A stretch of DNA of 64,000 bases from Roseibium algicola. Lineage in GTDB: Bacteria > Pseudomonadota > Alphaproteobacteria > Rhizobiales > Stappiaceae. Position 1 is the stretch's first letter. Each line of letters begins with the position of its first letter. The stretch covers positions 4,865,001-4,929,000 of the forward strand of contig NZ_CP019630.1 of the NCBI RefSeq assembly GCF_001999245.1, read 5' to 3'. This document shows, in pieces, positions 27,320 to 36,696 of the stretch. A model generated the notes under the pieces. The model made no database searches. It had not been told where the DNA came from and saw nothing but the letters and a program-made list of their open reading frames with translations. The translations under genes and the position numbers were made by a program.

Positions 27320-27814
27320 TCAGGAGGAAACCGGCGGACAGGAGCTACCCTGTTCAGCGCGCGATTTCAGACCTTGGAGGCTCTGCATCGTGTTCGGGTT
27401 GCCCGGCAGAACGAAGCTCTGCTCAAGCGCCGTGCGCACGTTGTTGATCACGGCAAGATCCTGAACAGCCAGCGTCTGGCAAGGCGTTCCGGTAAAGCGA
27501 ACCCGGATGCGGATCACGCGCTGGCCGTTGTCGGATGGGCCGAATTCGGAATCGAGCGCCGGGTTCGCGCCGGTCATCGGCCGTTCCAGAACCACCATGT
27601 TCGGCTGGTCCTGCAGTACGACGGTGCCGCGTTCCTGGGCACTGGAGACCAGTGCGGACCGCACGCTTGCCGGATCGGCTGCGATATTTACCGATTGCGC
27701 GCCGGCCGGCACGTCCAGCCTTGGCTGGTCCGGCTGTGTGGGGCGCTGAGAGGACCCGGACTGGCAGGCGGCAAGAGCAAGAGCGCAAAAAGCGGATAAA
27801 ACGATACGTCGCAT
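27320..27814 (-). CDS. Small lipoprotein of unknown function
   Basis: 164 residues starting MRRIVLSAFCALALAACQSG: a lipoprotein signal with lipobox LAAC, Cys17 the acylated residue, so probably outer-membrane anchored. The mature part contains a region with VRSALVSSAQERGTVVLQDQ and IRIRVRFTGTPCQTLAVQDL; two further cysteines could pair. I do not recognise the family. It converges on the VOC gene terminator and is followed upstream by an unrelated operon. Confidence 0.72.
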   Translation of the reverse strand: MRRIVLSAFCALALAACQSGSSQRPTQPDQPRLDVPAGAQSVNIAADPASVRSALVSSAQERGTVVLQDQPNMVVLERPMTGANPALDSEFGPSDNGQRVIRIRVRFTGTPCQTLAVQDLAVINNVRTALEQSFVLPGNPNTMQSLQGLKSRAEQGSSCPPVSS

Positions 27815-27983
27815 GGGCAGTCCCAAGGTTAAAATGGTCAACTTAAGAGCCGGTCTAGAACACGTCTTCACAAAGCACAAGAAAACTGCATGTGACCGCC
27901 ACCATCTTCTGCCAGTAAACTGACATAACACTCCTAACGAAGCCTTGTGGCTTCACGGGGGCAGGGATTTCAATCGGTGAAGG

Positions 27984-29450
27984 TCAGAATGTATCGCCTG
28001 TCTTGAAACCGCCACCACCAAAACTTCCACCGCCTTTGAAACCACCACCGCCGAAGCCGCCACTGCTACCGGACCGTTTGCCGGAACTTCCGCCAAAGCC
28101 GCCACCGAAGCCTCCCATGGACTTGGGAAGACCCGAACCGTTGGGGAACGCGACCTGGCGTCCCTTCGGTTTGCGGCGCTTGTGCGAACGCTCCGCGCGG
28201 GCCCAGTATTCGGCACCGGTAATCGCACCCTTGACCAACTCGCCCAACAGGACGGTTGTCAGCTTCTCGTCGGAGAAGGTGGACTCCCAGCTGCCATAGC
28301 CGCTGGAACGGAAACGCTTGATGACGTCTGCAAGTTCCGCACGGCGTCGGCCAATATCGCGTTGCAGTTCCCTGTCCTGACGGATCTCGCGTGTAACCTG
28401 GTCGATGCGCTCCTTCAGATCCTCGATCCGCTGAACGATTTTCTCGTCTTCGGGCGAGGGGGTATCGAGCGCGGCGCGCCACAAATCCTTGAGGTCATCC
28501 GCCTGCAGAGAAACGGACAGGTGTTCCTCCGCCTTCTGGAAGTCGGTGTCTTCCCCGCTGGAAAATTCGGCGAGGGCCGAAGACAGCGTTTCGATCCGCC
28601 TGTCCAGATTGTCGAGTTCTCCGTCGATACGGTCGATGTCCGCGCTCAGGGTTTCGATGGTGCCGACAAGATCCGTTCCGGCAGCGTCGGTCATCGCATT
28701 GCGGCTGAACTCCGCGAGCTTGTCCTGTTCTTCCAGTGCGATTTCGGCACAGCGCTCCGCATGGCGCGCCATACGGTCCGGAATGCTGGTCAGCATGGCA
28801 AAATTGGCGCGGGCGTCGTTGAAGCCGACAAGGCCGGCCACCCATCTGTCGAGCGAGCGCACAAGACCGCGGTGCGCGTACGCCGGTGTTCCGAAACCGC
28901 GTTGCCACAGATACATGAACAGCGGATCGGCCTCATAGGCCTTGCCTTTTTCCTTTCGGTCCTTTTCGGACGTAGCCGCCTTGGAGGCGGCTGCCTCCGC
29001 AGTCGCCAGAGCGGCTTCTGTCTTCTCGCGCTGTGCCTGATAACCGGCATCGCCTTCCAGACGGCCGTCGACAGCCTCCATCAACTCGTCCATCTGGTTT
29101 TCGGCGGCATCACGGGCGCTATCGAGCTCGACGCGCTTCTTCTGCAACTGGCTGCGGTCGCTTTCGCACTGGCGCAACTGGTCGGTCAGGACCTTGTAGT
29201 CCGCATTGCGCTTGTCGAGAAGCTTGCGGGCTTCCCGTGCGGCGCTGTCGAGGCGTGTGTTGAGTGCTCCGGCACTGTCGGTATCCAGTCGGAACCGGGC
29301 AAGGTCCCGGTAGGCTTCACTCTGGCGTTCCTGCAGGTCTGTCAGGGCGCGGGTCGAACGCTCGATCCGCTTGCTCAGCTCGGCTTCTTCACGGCGCAAA
29401 TCGGCAAGCGACTGCTCGATGGTGCCCAGGGTCTGGCGTCCCGTCAGCAT
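27984..29450 (-). CDS. Coiled-coil protein with Gly/Phe-rich C-terminal tail, third gene of an unrecognised operon
   Basis: 488 residues, no signal peptide. Residues 5-180 are strongly heptad-like coiled coil (LADLRREEAELSKRIERSTR, LQKKRVELDSARDAAENQMD). A central non-coil block around 180-250 carries DPLFMYLWQRGFGTPAYAHR and LVRSLDRWVAGLVGFNDAR, which looks globular and conserved. A second coil follows (280-390), then a basic stretch and about 55 residues of GGFGGG repeats ending FKTGDTF. It is the last of three genes, 37 bases after the DUF6384-like gene. I do not recognise a catalytic motif. A scaffold or filament role is guesswork. Confidence 0.7.
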   Translation of the reverse strand: MLTGRQTLGTIEQSLADLRREEAELSKRIERSTRALTDLQERQSEAYRDLARFRLDTDSAGALNTRLDSAAREARKLLDKRNADYKVLTDQLRQCESDRSQLQKKRVELDSARDAAENQMDELMEAVDGRLEGDAGYQAQREKTEAALATAEAAASKAATSEKDRKEKGKAYEADPLFMYLWQRGFGTPAYAHRGLVRSLDRWVAGLVGFNDARANFAMLTSIPDRMARHAERCAEIALEEQDKLAEFSRNAMTDAAGTDLVGTIETLSADIDRIDGELDNLDRRIETLSSALAEFSSGEDTDFQKAEEHLSVSLQADDLKDLWRAALDTPSPEDEKIVQRIEDLKERIDQVTREIRQDRELQRDIGRRRAELADVIKRFRSSGYGSWESTFSDEKLTTVLLGELVKGAITGAEYWARAERSHKRRKPKGRQVAFPNGSGLPKSMGGFGGGFGGSSGKRSGSSGGFGGGGFKGGGSFGGGGFKTGDTF

Positions 29451-29487
29451 GCCGGAGCCTCCCGGTGAGGCGGTGCAATCCTAACCG

Positions 29488-30414
29488 CTACCATTTCGTA
29501 ATTGCTCCGTCCTGAACGCCGCTGCGCCATTTGATATCCAGCTCTCCGCGCCGCTTCTGCCCCAGGACGCCTTTCTGCACAATGCCGTCTTCCATCTTGT
29601 CGCGGCGAACGGCGTTGTAGATGGTTTCCGAAACGCGCTGGCCCCATTTGTCGACAAGTTCGACCTTGCTGCTCTCCTCCGACACGATCCTGCGCTCCAG
29701 GATCTTGCCGTCCGCGTCCACGGCTTCGACAACGATGTAGTAGTTCTCGGTGTCTGGATTGGATTCGGGAATGCGGGAAACGCCGGTCGGCACGCCTTCG
29801 CGGGAAATGATCCGAACCTCGAACACTTCCTGCAGCCGTCCGGCAAGATCGCGCAAGTCGGCCTCCGCCTTGAAGGCTGCCTCGTTGTTGCCGTCCGAAA
29901 GGGCAAGGTTGCCGTCGGTGGCCAGACGTGCGGCGTTGGCTTCGATTTCGGTATTTTCGGTCAGGGAATCGATCCGCCCGACCAATTCGGTGTAGGTCGC
30001 GGGCAGGGCCTGAAGCCTTGCCAGCAGGTCCGCTTCCGCACGTTGTGCCGGCAGCTTGACGATGAAGTACCAGGCCGCAATGCAAACGATGACGACTGCA
30101 ACGACCGCCGCCAGCCATTTTGACCAGGTGCTGCGCGAGATGTAGATCATCGCCAGCGTGCGCTGGAAGCCTGCGGAAGGTGGAGAATAGACGAAGCGGT
30201 CGCGCTTCAGGTCCTCGACACCCGCCTTCAGGATATGGTCCGGAACATCGATGCCCTGGGACGCATAGACCTGACGCAGCCGCTCGACCATGGCGGCATC
30301 GCGTTCATCGGTCTTCAGCTCGCGGGCCACCTGACCTTCTTCATGACGCAGCGTGTCGACCACGTCCATCGCCATCATCAGATCGTCAAGCGGGGCGTCG
30401 GATTTGCTTGCCAT
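29488..30414 (-). CDS. DUF6384-like single-pass membrane protein
   Basis: 308 residues. The N-terminal 90 (LDDLMMAMDVVDTLRHEEGQ, ASQGIDVPDHILKAGVEDLK) are helical and cytosolic; a single membrane segment lies at about 101-120 (WLAAVVAVVIVCIAAWYFIV); the remainder is probably periplasmic, with a short coil and a beta-rich end (VPTGVSRIPESNPDTENYYI, DADGKILERRIVSEESSKVE). I associate it with DUF6384 from memory; that label carries no function. It sits between two coiled-coil genes, 62 bases after the first, and would tie the system to the inner membrane. Confidence 0.65.
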   Translation of the reverse strand: MASKSDAPLDDLMMAMDVVDTLRHEEGQVARELKTDERDAAMVERLRQVYASQGIDVPDHILKAGVEDLKRDRFVYSPPSAGFQRTLAMIYISRSTWSKWLAAVVAVVIVCIAAWYFIVKLPAQRAEADLLARLQALPATYTELVGRIDSLTENTEIEANAARLATDGNLALSDGNNEAAFKAEADLRDLAGRLQEVFEVRIISREGVPTGVSRIPESNPDTENYYIVVEAVDADGKILERRIVSEESSKVELVDKWGQRVSETIYNAVRRDKMEDGIVQKGVLGQKRRGELDIKWRSGVQDGAITKW

Positions 30415-30476
30415 GAATGCATGTCTTCTTGAAAAAGGGCGGGCCGGAGGGTCCGGCCTGCCGGATTATCGTCAGA

Positions 30477-31682
30477 TCAAAGGGCCTTGCCCTGGGCGGT
30501 CAGCTTGGCAAGCCGCCGCTTGCCGTCTTCCACGGCGTTGCGGATTTCCTCGGAATTCTTGGTCGACATCTCGCGCATTTCGTCGATGATTTCACGCGAC
30601 TGGAACTGGAAGTTGACGACGGAGTCGACCAGCTTTTTCACCGAGGCTGCGGCAACGGTCGGTCCATAGCCGGCTTCGAGTGCCTTTTTCTGCACTTCGT
30701 CGCCGATGTCCGCCAGCGTTTCCAGGCTCTTGTTGATGCCGTCCTTCATGGCATTCAGCGTCTCGGTGCTTTCGTGCAGGCCCTGCAGGCCGGTGAACGA
30801 GGCGTTGAGTGCGGTGAGAACGGATTCATTGGTGGAGAAGAAACTGACCGACTGGGCGTAAACGCGCTCCTTGGCGTTGGTTGTCTGGACCAGGCGCGCC
30901 ATGATGACCTCTGACGTGTTGTAGCCGATCGTCAGGTTGTCGGAGAGGTCCTTGGCGATCTGATACCGCTTTTCCTCGTCCTGCATTTCACGCAGCTTCT
31001 CGTCGCGTGCCAGTTCTAGGCGTGCCTTCTGCGCCGGGTCGTCACCGGTGTAGGCTTCGACTTCGCCGGAGGCAGCTTCAAGGGCACCCTTGGCAGCGTC
31101 CAGTTTGCCGGTTGCGATATTCAGCAGTTCCAGTGCGGTGACTTCCGCCTGTTTCAAGGCACCGCGGAAATCGCGATAGGCTTCAAGAATGGTCTGTTCC
31201 CGCTCGATCTGGTCCTTGGTTGCCTTTGCAACGTCCTTGTAGGTACCCCGGATATCATCGAAACGATCGGAAATGGTCCCGCGGCGGAAGTCGCGCCACT
31301 TGTTGGACAGGTTCTCGGTGAAGGAGATCTTGCCGTCGGCAAGCTGATCGACCAGCGCCTTCGCGTCATCGCGGATGGAATTGAACGCCTCGGTGATCTG
31401 CTCGTAGCGTTCGCCGATATCCATCTGCTGCACCTGCGAGCGAACAACCTCGTTGAAATTGGAAGCCTGGGCCAGGGTCCGGGTGATGATCAGCACCTTG
31501 TCGGGAGAAAGATCGGTGATCTGTTCCAGAAGGGCGTTGATCGGTGCATCCTGCTCGCTTTCCGGCGTGATGCCGATGTCGCGGAGGGTCGACAGCGCTC
31601 GGTCGAGGTACTGAAGCGGGGAAATGCTTCCCGCCGGAGCCGTTGCAGTCTGCGGGTTTTCAGGGGTTGCCGCGTCTGTCAT
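30477..31682 (-). CDS. All-helical TelA-like protein, first gene of an unrecognised operon
   Basis: 401 residues starting MTDAATPENPQTATAPAGSI after a perfect AAGGAGGT. Almost entirely helical: IERE...AYRDFRGALKQAEVTAL, EARDEK-type coil around 200, and a C-terminal half with NLTIGYNTSEVIMARLVQTT, LQGLHESTETLNAMKDGINK and VNFQFQSREIIDEMREMSTK. The arrangement of long helices and the internal 'I-N-K-S-L' style repeats recall the TelA/KlaA tellurite-associated family, but I cannot confirm homology. It leads the three-gene operon and is divergent from an MscS channel. Confidence 0.65.
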   Translation of the reverse strand: MTDAATPENPQTATAPAGSISPLQYLDRALSTLRDIGITPESEQDAPINALLEQITDLSPDKVLIITRTLAQASNFNEVVRSQVQQMDIGERYEQITEAFNSIRDDAKALVDQLADGKISFTENLSNKWRDFRRGTISDRFDDIRGTYKDVAKATKDQIEREQTILEAYRDFRGALKQAEVTALELLNIATGKLDAAKGALEAASGEVEAYTGDDPAQKARLELARDEKLREMQDEEKRYQIAKDLSDNLTIGYNTSEVIMARLVQTTNAKERVYAQSVSFFSTNESVLTALNASFTGLQGLHESTETLNAMKDGINKSLETLADIGDEVQKKALEAGYGPTVAAASVKKLVDSVVNFQFQSREIIDEMREMSTKNSEEIRNAVEDGKRRLAKLTAQGKAL

Positions 31683-32032
31683 GTCTGACCTCCTTGAAGG
31701 ACGCGGCTTGTTTTCAGGTATTTTGCCGCAACGTCCTGTTAACGTCATAATTTCGCATGTTAGGGCAGGCTTACGCCGCTCTGTCAACGGCTTGGCACGC
31801 ATTTCGGGCCAAAGCCGGGCAGCCTTGAAACCTGCCAGAGCCTTTCCTTAGGCCCGTTTTGCGACAAATGTGTTTCCATGGTGAAAGATCTGCCGAAATT
31901 CGCGCATAAGCTGATTGTTCGAATCGGACCGCGGATGGATGCATAAGCCTTGAAGCCCACCTGGCTTCCCTGGCGAAGCGATCGGACTGCGAACCGGAAC
32001 CGGGGCCTTGTCCCAAAAGTGATGGCGTCTTC
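31683..32032. other. Gap between the coiled-coil operon and the mscS-type gene
   Basis: This 350-base divergent spacer must hold two promoters. Apart from the ribosome-binding site of the minus-strand gene (AAGGAGGT) I see no palindrome or credible coding frame. The long minus-strand frame over it has unnatural codon choice. Confidence 0.5.
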
Positions 32033-34459
32033 ATGAAGTTTCTCAAGTGTATCCTGCTGGTTCTGGCCTTATCCATCACTTTTTCCGGCGGTATGCCGGC
32101 CGGAACGCTGCTTGCCCAGGAGGCCGGGCAGGTTCCGCCGGAGCCCATCGCGCGGTCGACCGAATTGTTCAACCGGGCGGCAACGGCGCTCGAAGAAAGA
32201 AGCGTTTCTCCAAAGACCCTCGATCAGCTCAGGTCTCAGCTCGTCGAGGTTCGGGACGCCAGTGCGGCGGTCATCGATCGCGGGAACATTCGGGCCAGCG
32301 CCCTGCAAGCCCAACTGAACAGCCTCGGTGCACCGCCCGCAGACGGGCAGAAGGAAGCTGACGAAGTTGCCGCAAGACGTCTCGAGCTTACCAATGCGCT
32401 GGCGGCCGCAAATGCACCGGTCCGAGTGGCCGGTGAAATCAACAATCAGGCTATCTTCTACATTCGCCAGGTCGACAGGCAGCTTCGCGCACGGCAACTT
32501 TCGACACTGCTGGACAGGTATCCTTCGCCGCTTGCGCCGTCGACCTGGGCCGCGGGCTTTCAGGAAATAGGGGAATTCATAAAGCGGTTCGAACGCGGTG
32601 TGCAGAACGAGCTGGCCCGCCCAAGCGTCTCGAAGAAACTGCATGAGACGGTGCCGCTTTCCCTCGGTCTGGCAATTTTCGGGATCTTGTTCCTGACGGT
32701 TCTGCAGCATCCGATTTCGCGAGCACTGAAGCTCTATTGCGAAAAGCCGGCCACCGGTGCAAAGGCGTTGATGCTGGCGGTGCTCTACAATGCCAGCTTT
32801 ATCGTGCTGCCGACCATCGGTGCCGCCGCTCTGATCTCCATATTTCCCATTCTCGACATCTATCCGAACTCGGTCCGCACGGCAGTGATCGCCGTGCCGG
32901 TGATGGCTCTCGTGATGATCATAGCGAACTGGCTGGGGCACACGATCTTTGCCCCCGGGCAGGATCGTTGGCGTCTGCTGGAGCTGGGGGACCGGGAAGC
33001 AAAACTCGGGTTGCGTCTCTGCCAGGGACTGGGAGTCTTCATGGCCCTTGAAGTGGCGGTCGAGGCATTCGAACTCGATAACGCCTTCGGTACGGCAGCG
33101 ATTTCGGTGCTTTCGGCTCCCCCCATTGCGATGGCGGCGGTACTGCTTTGGTCTCTGGCCAGCGTCATCAGATCCAACAAGTCCGTTGAGAGCAATGCCG
33201 TGGAGAGCGAGCAGACAGCGGAAGAACCCGAAGAGGCATCAGTAAAACCCCAGGAATCTGGCTTTCTGCTGTTCTTGTCGCTGCTCATGAAGACATCCGC
33301 CGTTCTTGCCGTCTGCGTAACGCTGGTCGGTTATGTCCAGCTTGCCCGGGTTGCGATCCTGCCGGTAATCATGACGGTTGCGGAGCTCGGTTTCGGCTTC
33401 ATGCTTTACCATCTCATTCTCGTTGTCGTGAAAACGGCTATCGGCAAGCGGGAAGACGAGCCCGCTCCGGTCCTCGTTGCCTTTGGGCTGATCTGTGTTC
33501 TGACACTGATTTTCGCGCCCCTGATCGCCATGACTTGGGGCGCACGCGGAACGGATATCGTCGAGGTCTGGTATCTGCTCACAAACGGGGTACAGCTGGG
33601 CGACATTCACCTGTCGCTGGACTCCTTCATCGTCCTGGTTGCCATTTTCGGCATTGGCGTTGTTGTGACGCGTTGGCTGCAGAACCTGCTGAAGGCGACC
33701 GTGCTGCCACAAACGCGGATGGACAGTGGCGCTCAGAATGCTGTTGTGACGGGCACAGGCTATGTCGGGCTTACGCTGGCGGCTTTGATTGCGATTTCCA
33801 CCGCCGGATTGAACCTGTCCAGTCTTGCGGTCGTGGCCGGTGCCCTTTCGGTCGGTATCGGTTTTGGTCTTCAGACCATCGTTTCCAACTTCGTTTCCGG
33901 CATCATCCTGCTCATCGAACGGCCGATCAAGGAAGGGGACTGGATAGAAGTATCCGGGCAATCCGGATATGTCCGCAAGATCTCTGTCCGTTCAACGCGC
34001 ATCGAAACCTTCGACCGCCATGACGTCATCATTCCGAATTCGGAGCTGATTGCCGGCACGGTCAAGAACATGACGCTGACCAGCAAGTCGGGCCGGCTTA
34101 TCCTGCCGGTTGGCGTTGCTTATGGCAGTGATCTGGAAAAGGTGAAATCGATCCTGTTCGATGCAGCGCGCGGGCACAGCACGATCGCGCGTTATCCGAC
34201 GCCGCAGGTTCTTTTCATCGGGCTGGGCGACAGCTCTCTGAATTTCGAACTGAGATGTTTCCTGAAAGACATCGGCAATGTGATGATTACCAAGTCGGAC
34301 CTTTACTTTACGGTCTACAACGAGCTTGGCAAGGCGGGTATCGAGATACCGTTCCCGCAGCGGGACCTGCATTTCAAGGATATCGACCGGTTGGCGGCGG
34401 CGCTTGAGCGCCGTCAGGCGCCGGAAGTGCCTCAACCGGTGGAAGACAAACCGTCCTGA
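32033..34459 (+). CDS. MscS-family mechanosensitive channel with DUF3772 N-terminal domain
   Basis: 808 residues. A signal peptide (MKFLKCILLVLALSITFSGG then AQEAGQ) and a periplasmic helical domain of about 170 residues of the DUF3772 type are followed by roughly ten membrane segments. The pore helix region is ALSVGIGFGLQTIVSNFVSG, then the MscS beta domain with IKEGDWIEVSGQSGYVRKIS, RHDVIIPNSELI and a C-terminal domain (PFPQRDLHFKDID). This is the large MscK/YbdG-like layout for osmotic protection in the inner membrane. It ends at a terminator 10 bases after the stop. Confidence 0.88.
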   Translation: MKFLKCILLVLALSITFSGGMPAGTLLAQEAGQVPPEPIARSTELFNRAATALEERSVSPKTLDQLRSQLVEVRDASAAVIDRGNIRASALQAQLNSLGAPPADGQKEADEVAARRLELTNALAAANAPVRVAGEINNQAIFYIRQVDRQLRARQLSTLLDRYPSPLAPSTWAAGFQEIGEFIKRFERGVQNELARPSVSKKLHETVPLSLGLAIFGILFLTVLQHPISRALKLYCEKPATGAKALMLAVLYNASFIVLPTIGAAALISIFPILDIYPNSVRTAVIAVPVMALVMIIANWLGHTIFAPGQDRWRLLELGDREAKLGLRLCQGLGVFMALEVAVEAFELDNAFGTAAISVLSAPPIAMAAVLLWSLASVIRSNKSVESNAVESEQTAEEPEEASVKPQESGFLLFLSLLMKTSAVLAVCVTLVGYVQLARVAILPVIMTVAELGFGFMLYHLILVVVKTAIGKREDEPAPVLVAFGLICVLTLIFAPLIAMTWGARGTDIVEVWYLLTNGVQLGDIHLSLDSFIVLVAIFGIGVVVTRWLQNLLKATVLPQTRMDSGAQNAVVTGTGYVGLTLAALIAISTAGLNLSSLAVVAGALSVGIGFGLQTIVSNFVSGIILLIERPIKEGDWIEVSGQSGYVRKISVRSTRIETFDRHDVIIPNSELIAGTVKNMTLTSKSGRLILPVGVAYGSDLEKVKSILFDAARGHSTIARYPTPQVLFIGLGDSSLNFELRCFLKDIGNVMITKSDLYFTVYNELGKAGIEIPFPQRDLHFKDIDRLAAALERRQAPEVPQPVEDKPS

Positions 34460-34468
34460 CAAGTCTGC

Positions 34469-34510
34469 CGGGCTTTCAATCCGATTGAAGTGAAAGCCCG
34501 ACGAATTTTT
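34469..34510 (+). terminator. Terminator after mscS-type gene
   Basis: CGGGCTTTCA (34469-34478) pairs with TGAAAGCCCG (34491-34500), followed by ACGAATTTTT. It faces the convergent psuG gene. Confidence 0.8.
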
Positions 34511-34543
34511 GGGGTCCAGTTGGTTTCTCGAGAAAATGTGCCG

Positions 34544-35476
34544 TCAGACCAGTTCAGCAGCAATACGCGCGGCCAGGCGGGCATTGTTACGCACCAGCGC
34601 GATGTTGGTGTCGAGGCTGCGGCCGCCGGTCAGCTCCAGGATGGCGCCGAGAACGAACGGGGTCACGTCCTTGCCGCGAACACCCTTCGCAGTGGCATCC
34701 GCAATGGCGGCATCGATATAACCAGTCATTTCATCCCGCGGGATCTGGTCGGCTTCCGGTACCGGGTTGGCGATCAGGACACCGCCATGATCCGGGAAAC
34801 GGGACCGCATCTTCAGGAGCGAACCGATTTCGGCGGCCGAATTCAGGGAGTAGGGGGCCTTGAGGCCACTGGCCCGCGACCAGAATGCCGGTAGTTCTTC
34901 CGTGCCGAAAGCAATGACGGGAACGCCCTTGGTTTCCAGAACTTCCAGGGTCTTGGGAATGTCGAGCAATGCCTTGGCACCGGCGGACACCACACAGACC
35001 GGCGTGCGGCCAAGTTCATCAAGGTCGGCGGAAATGTCGAAGCTGTCTTCCGCGCCCTTGTGAACGCCGCCGATGCCGCCCGTGGCAAAGACCTTCAGAC
35101 CAGCGGCATGCGCCGCCATCATCGTGGCGGCGACGGTTGTCGCGCCGTAGCGTCCGGTGGCAAGTGCGAAGGTCAGGTCGGCACGTGAACACTTCATCAC
35201 GTCCTTGGCCTGTGCCAGGCGGTCGAGATCCTCATCGGAAAGGCCCACCATGATCTTGCCGTCCATCAGCGCGATGGTGGCCGGAACGGCGCCTTCCGCG
35301 CGAATATCGGCTTCCACCTCACGGGCGGTCTCAACGTTCTTCGGAAAAGGCATGCCATGAGTGATGATGGTCGATTCCAGCGCAACGACCGGCTTGCCGT
35401 TCGCAAGTGCCTCGCGCACTTCATCGCTGTAAACGATCAGATCCCTGATGGCGGAGGGCGTTGTCGGAGTGGTCAC
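34544..35476 (-). CDS. psuG: Pseudouridine-5'-phosphate glycosidase
   Basis: 310 residues from GTG 35476 (AAAGG upstream), close to the usual length. The family blocks are all present: VVALESTIITHGMPFPKN, GRYGATTVAATMMAAHAAGL, VFATGGIGGVHKGAEDSFDI and DELGRTPVCVVSAGAKALLD, the last containing the catalytic Lys region. It splits pseudouridine 5'-phosphate into uracil and ribose 5-phosphate. The in-frame ATG at 35560 would overlap the psuK region and is not favoured. It is 105 bases downstream of psuK on the same strand. Confidence 0.93.
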   Translation of the reverse strand: MTTPTTPSAIRDLIVYSDEVREALANGKPVVALESTIITHGMPFPKNVETAREVEADIRAEGAVPATIALMDGKIMVGLSDEDLDRLAQAKDVMKCSRADLTFALATGRYGATTVAATMMAAHAAGLKVFATGGIGGVHKGAEDSFDISADLDELGRTPVCVVSAGAKALLDIPKTLEVLETKGVPVIAFGTEELPAFWSRASGLKAPYSLNSAAEIGSLLKMRSRFPDHGGVLIANPVPEADQIPRDEMTGYIDAAIADATAKGVRGKDVTPFVLGAILELTGGRSLDTNIALVRNNARLAARIAAELV

Positions 35477-35581
35477 GGCGTGTGCCTTTCTGTTTTCGTC
35501 CGGCAGCTCGGGCCGGGTCAATTCTGCGGGTCTTATAGGCGCAAGGCGGAGCAGCGCCAAGATTGGAATTTGTCCATATGG

Positions 35582-36535
35582 TCAAAAGTTGGCGAGGGCA
35601 TCCCAGGAGAGCTCTTCCGCTAGGGCGCCGGTGCTGCGCAGGGTCAGGGCTGCAGCTGCAAGGCCAAAAGGGACTGCTTGCGTCAGGCCATAGCCTCTGG
35701 CGAGCGCCGCGACTGTTCCGGCGGTTAATGCATCGCCTGCTCCGGTGACATCGACGATATCTGTTTGAAGCGGTGCGAACCGGTGAAGTTTCCCGCTTTC
35801 GAGCACCAGCACATCAGATGCTGCACTGGTCAGGACAAAACTCTTGAGACCGGTCTGCGACAAGGCCGCCGCCAGGTCTTCGGAAGACGTGTCACGGGAA
35901 AGCCCGGTAAGCGTGACCGCTTCGCCGCGGTTCAGCATCAGGCAATCCAGTTTGCCGAGAACCCCACGCAGCCGGACTGCCTTGGCATCCGAAACGGCAT
36001 TGGCAACAAGACGCCCGGGCAAGGCACGCCCCGTCAGCCGGATCAGCATTGCAGCGGTCAGGTTGGCATCCAGAAACCAGATCGTATCGTCCGTCGCGTT
36101 TGCTGCAAGATCCGCGACGATACCGTCAAAGAGATCCTCGGGGGCTTGGGACAGAACACGGTCGTCAACGCAGGCGGCGGCAAGATCACCTGCCGGATTA
36201 TGCAGCGCGAGGTACTGGCCTGTTGCGAAACCTTTCCGGGCCTTCACATGCAGCTCGAGCCCTTCCTGGCTGAGCTGGCGGGAAAGCATGTCGGCAGCGC
36301 CGTCTTCTCCAACCGCTCCCACGAGGCGTGTTCCAACCCCGAGCCGAACCAGTGCACGGGCAATGTTCGTGGCAACGCCGCCAGGCTTTGCGTTCAGCCT
36401 CGATGGGGTCGAGGTCTCGGGGCGGATCGGCTCGCTGGCATGGGCGATCGTATCGTAATGGATCGCACCGATTGCGATGACGGGGGAGGAGATGGCTGAA
36501 GTCACGTTCTGGACTGTCTCATGAAAAGCCGGCAT
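35582..36535 (-). CDS. psuK: PfkB-family kinase, probably pseudouridine kinase
   Basis: 317 residues. PfkB ribokinase fold: AKPGGVATNIARALVRLG (sugar binding) and the C-terminal DVTGAGDALTAGTVAAL with the catalytic aspartate. Next to psuG, the assignment as pseudouridine kinase follows. The first 15 residues are not conserved-looking, so a later start is possible. It phosphorylates pseudouridine for PsuG. No dedicated nucleoside transporter adjoins. Confidence 0.85.
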   Translation of the reverse strand: MPAFHETVQNVTSAISSPVIAIGAIHYDTIAHASEPIRPETSTPSRLNAKPGGVATNIARALVRLGVGTRLVGAVGEDGAADMLSRQLSQEGLELHVKARKGFATGQYLALHNPAGDLAAACVDDRVLSQAPEDLFDGIVADLAANATDDTIWFLDANLTAAMLIRLTGRALPGRLVANAVSDAKAVRLRGVLGKLDCLMLNRGEAVTLTGLSRDTSSEDLAAALSQTGLKSFVLTSAASDVLVLESGKLHRFAPLQTDIVDVTGAGDALTAGTVAALARGYGLTQAVPFGLAAAALTLRSTGALAEELSWDALANF

Positions 36536-36667
36536 CAGAACAGAAGCGTTCGATGCGCCGGTACTGGCAACCGTTGAAAGCGCGGGCTAGCAGATTAAGC
36601 GGGGGGCGGCAACGGGCTCTGTGTATGCACCGGTAAGAAGCATCCGTTGATAACATGAAACGACGGA

Positions 36668-36691
36668 TCAGCGGCCAACGGGGCCGCTTTT
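36668..36691 (+). terminator. Possible hairpin between methyltransferase and psuK
   Basis: AGCGGCC and GGCCGCT pair around ACGG and are followed by TTTT on the plus strand. The nearest genes lie on the minus strand, so its use as a terminator is uncertain. Confidence 0.3.
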
Positions 36692-36696
36692 CGCAG

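Noticed and set aside
27984..31682. Three-gene operon as a phage or toxin-antitoxin module
   Set aside because: No toxin, nuclease or phage-structural motif; proteins are long, helical and typical of housekeeping envelope genes.
31771..32172. 133-codon minus-strand frame in the mscS-type leader
   Set aside because: It overlaps the start of the channel gene and has no start signal or motif.
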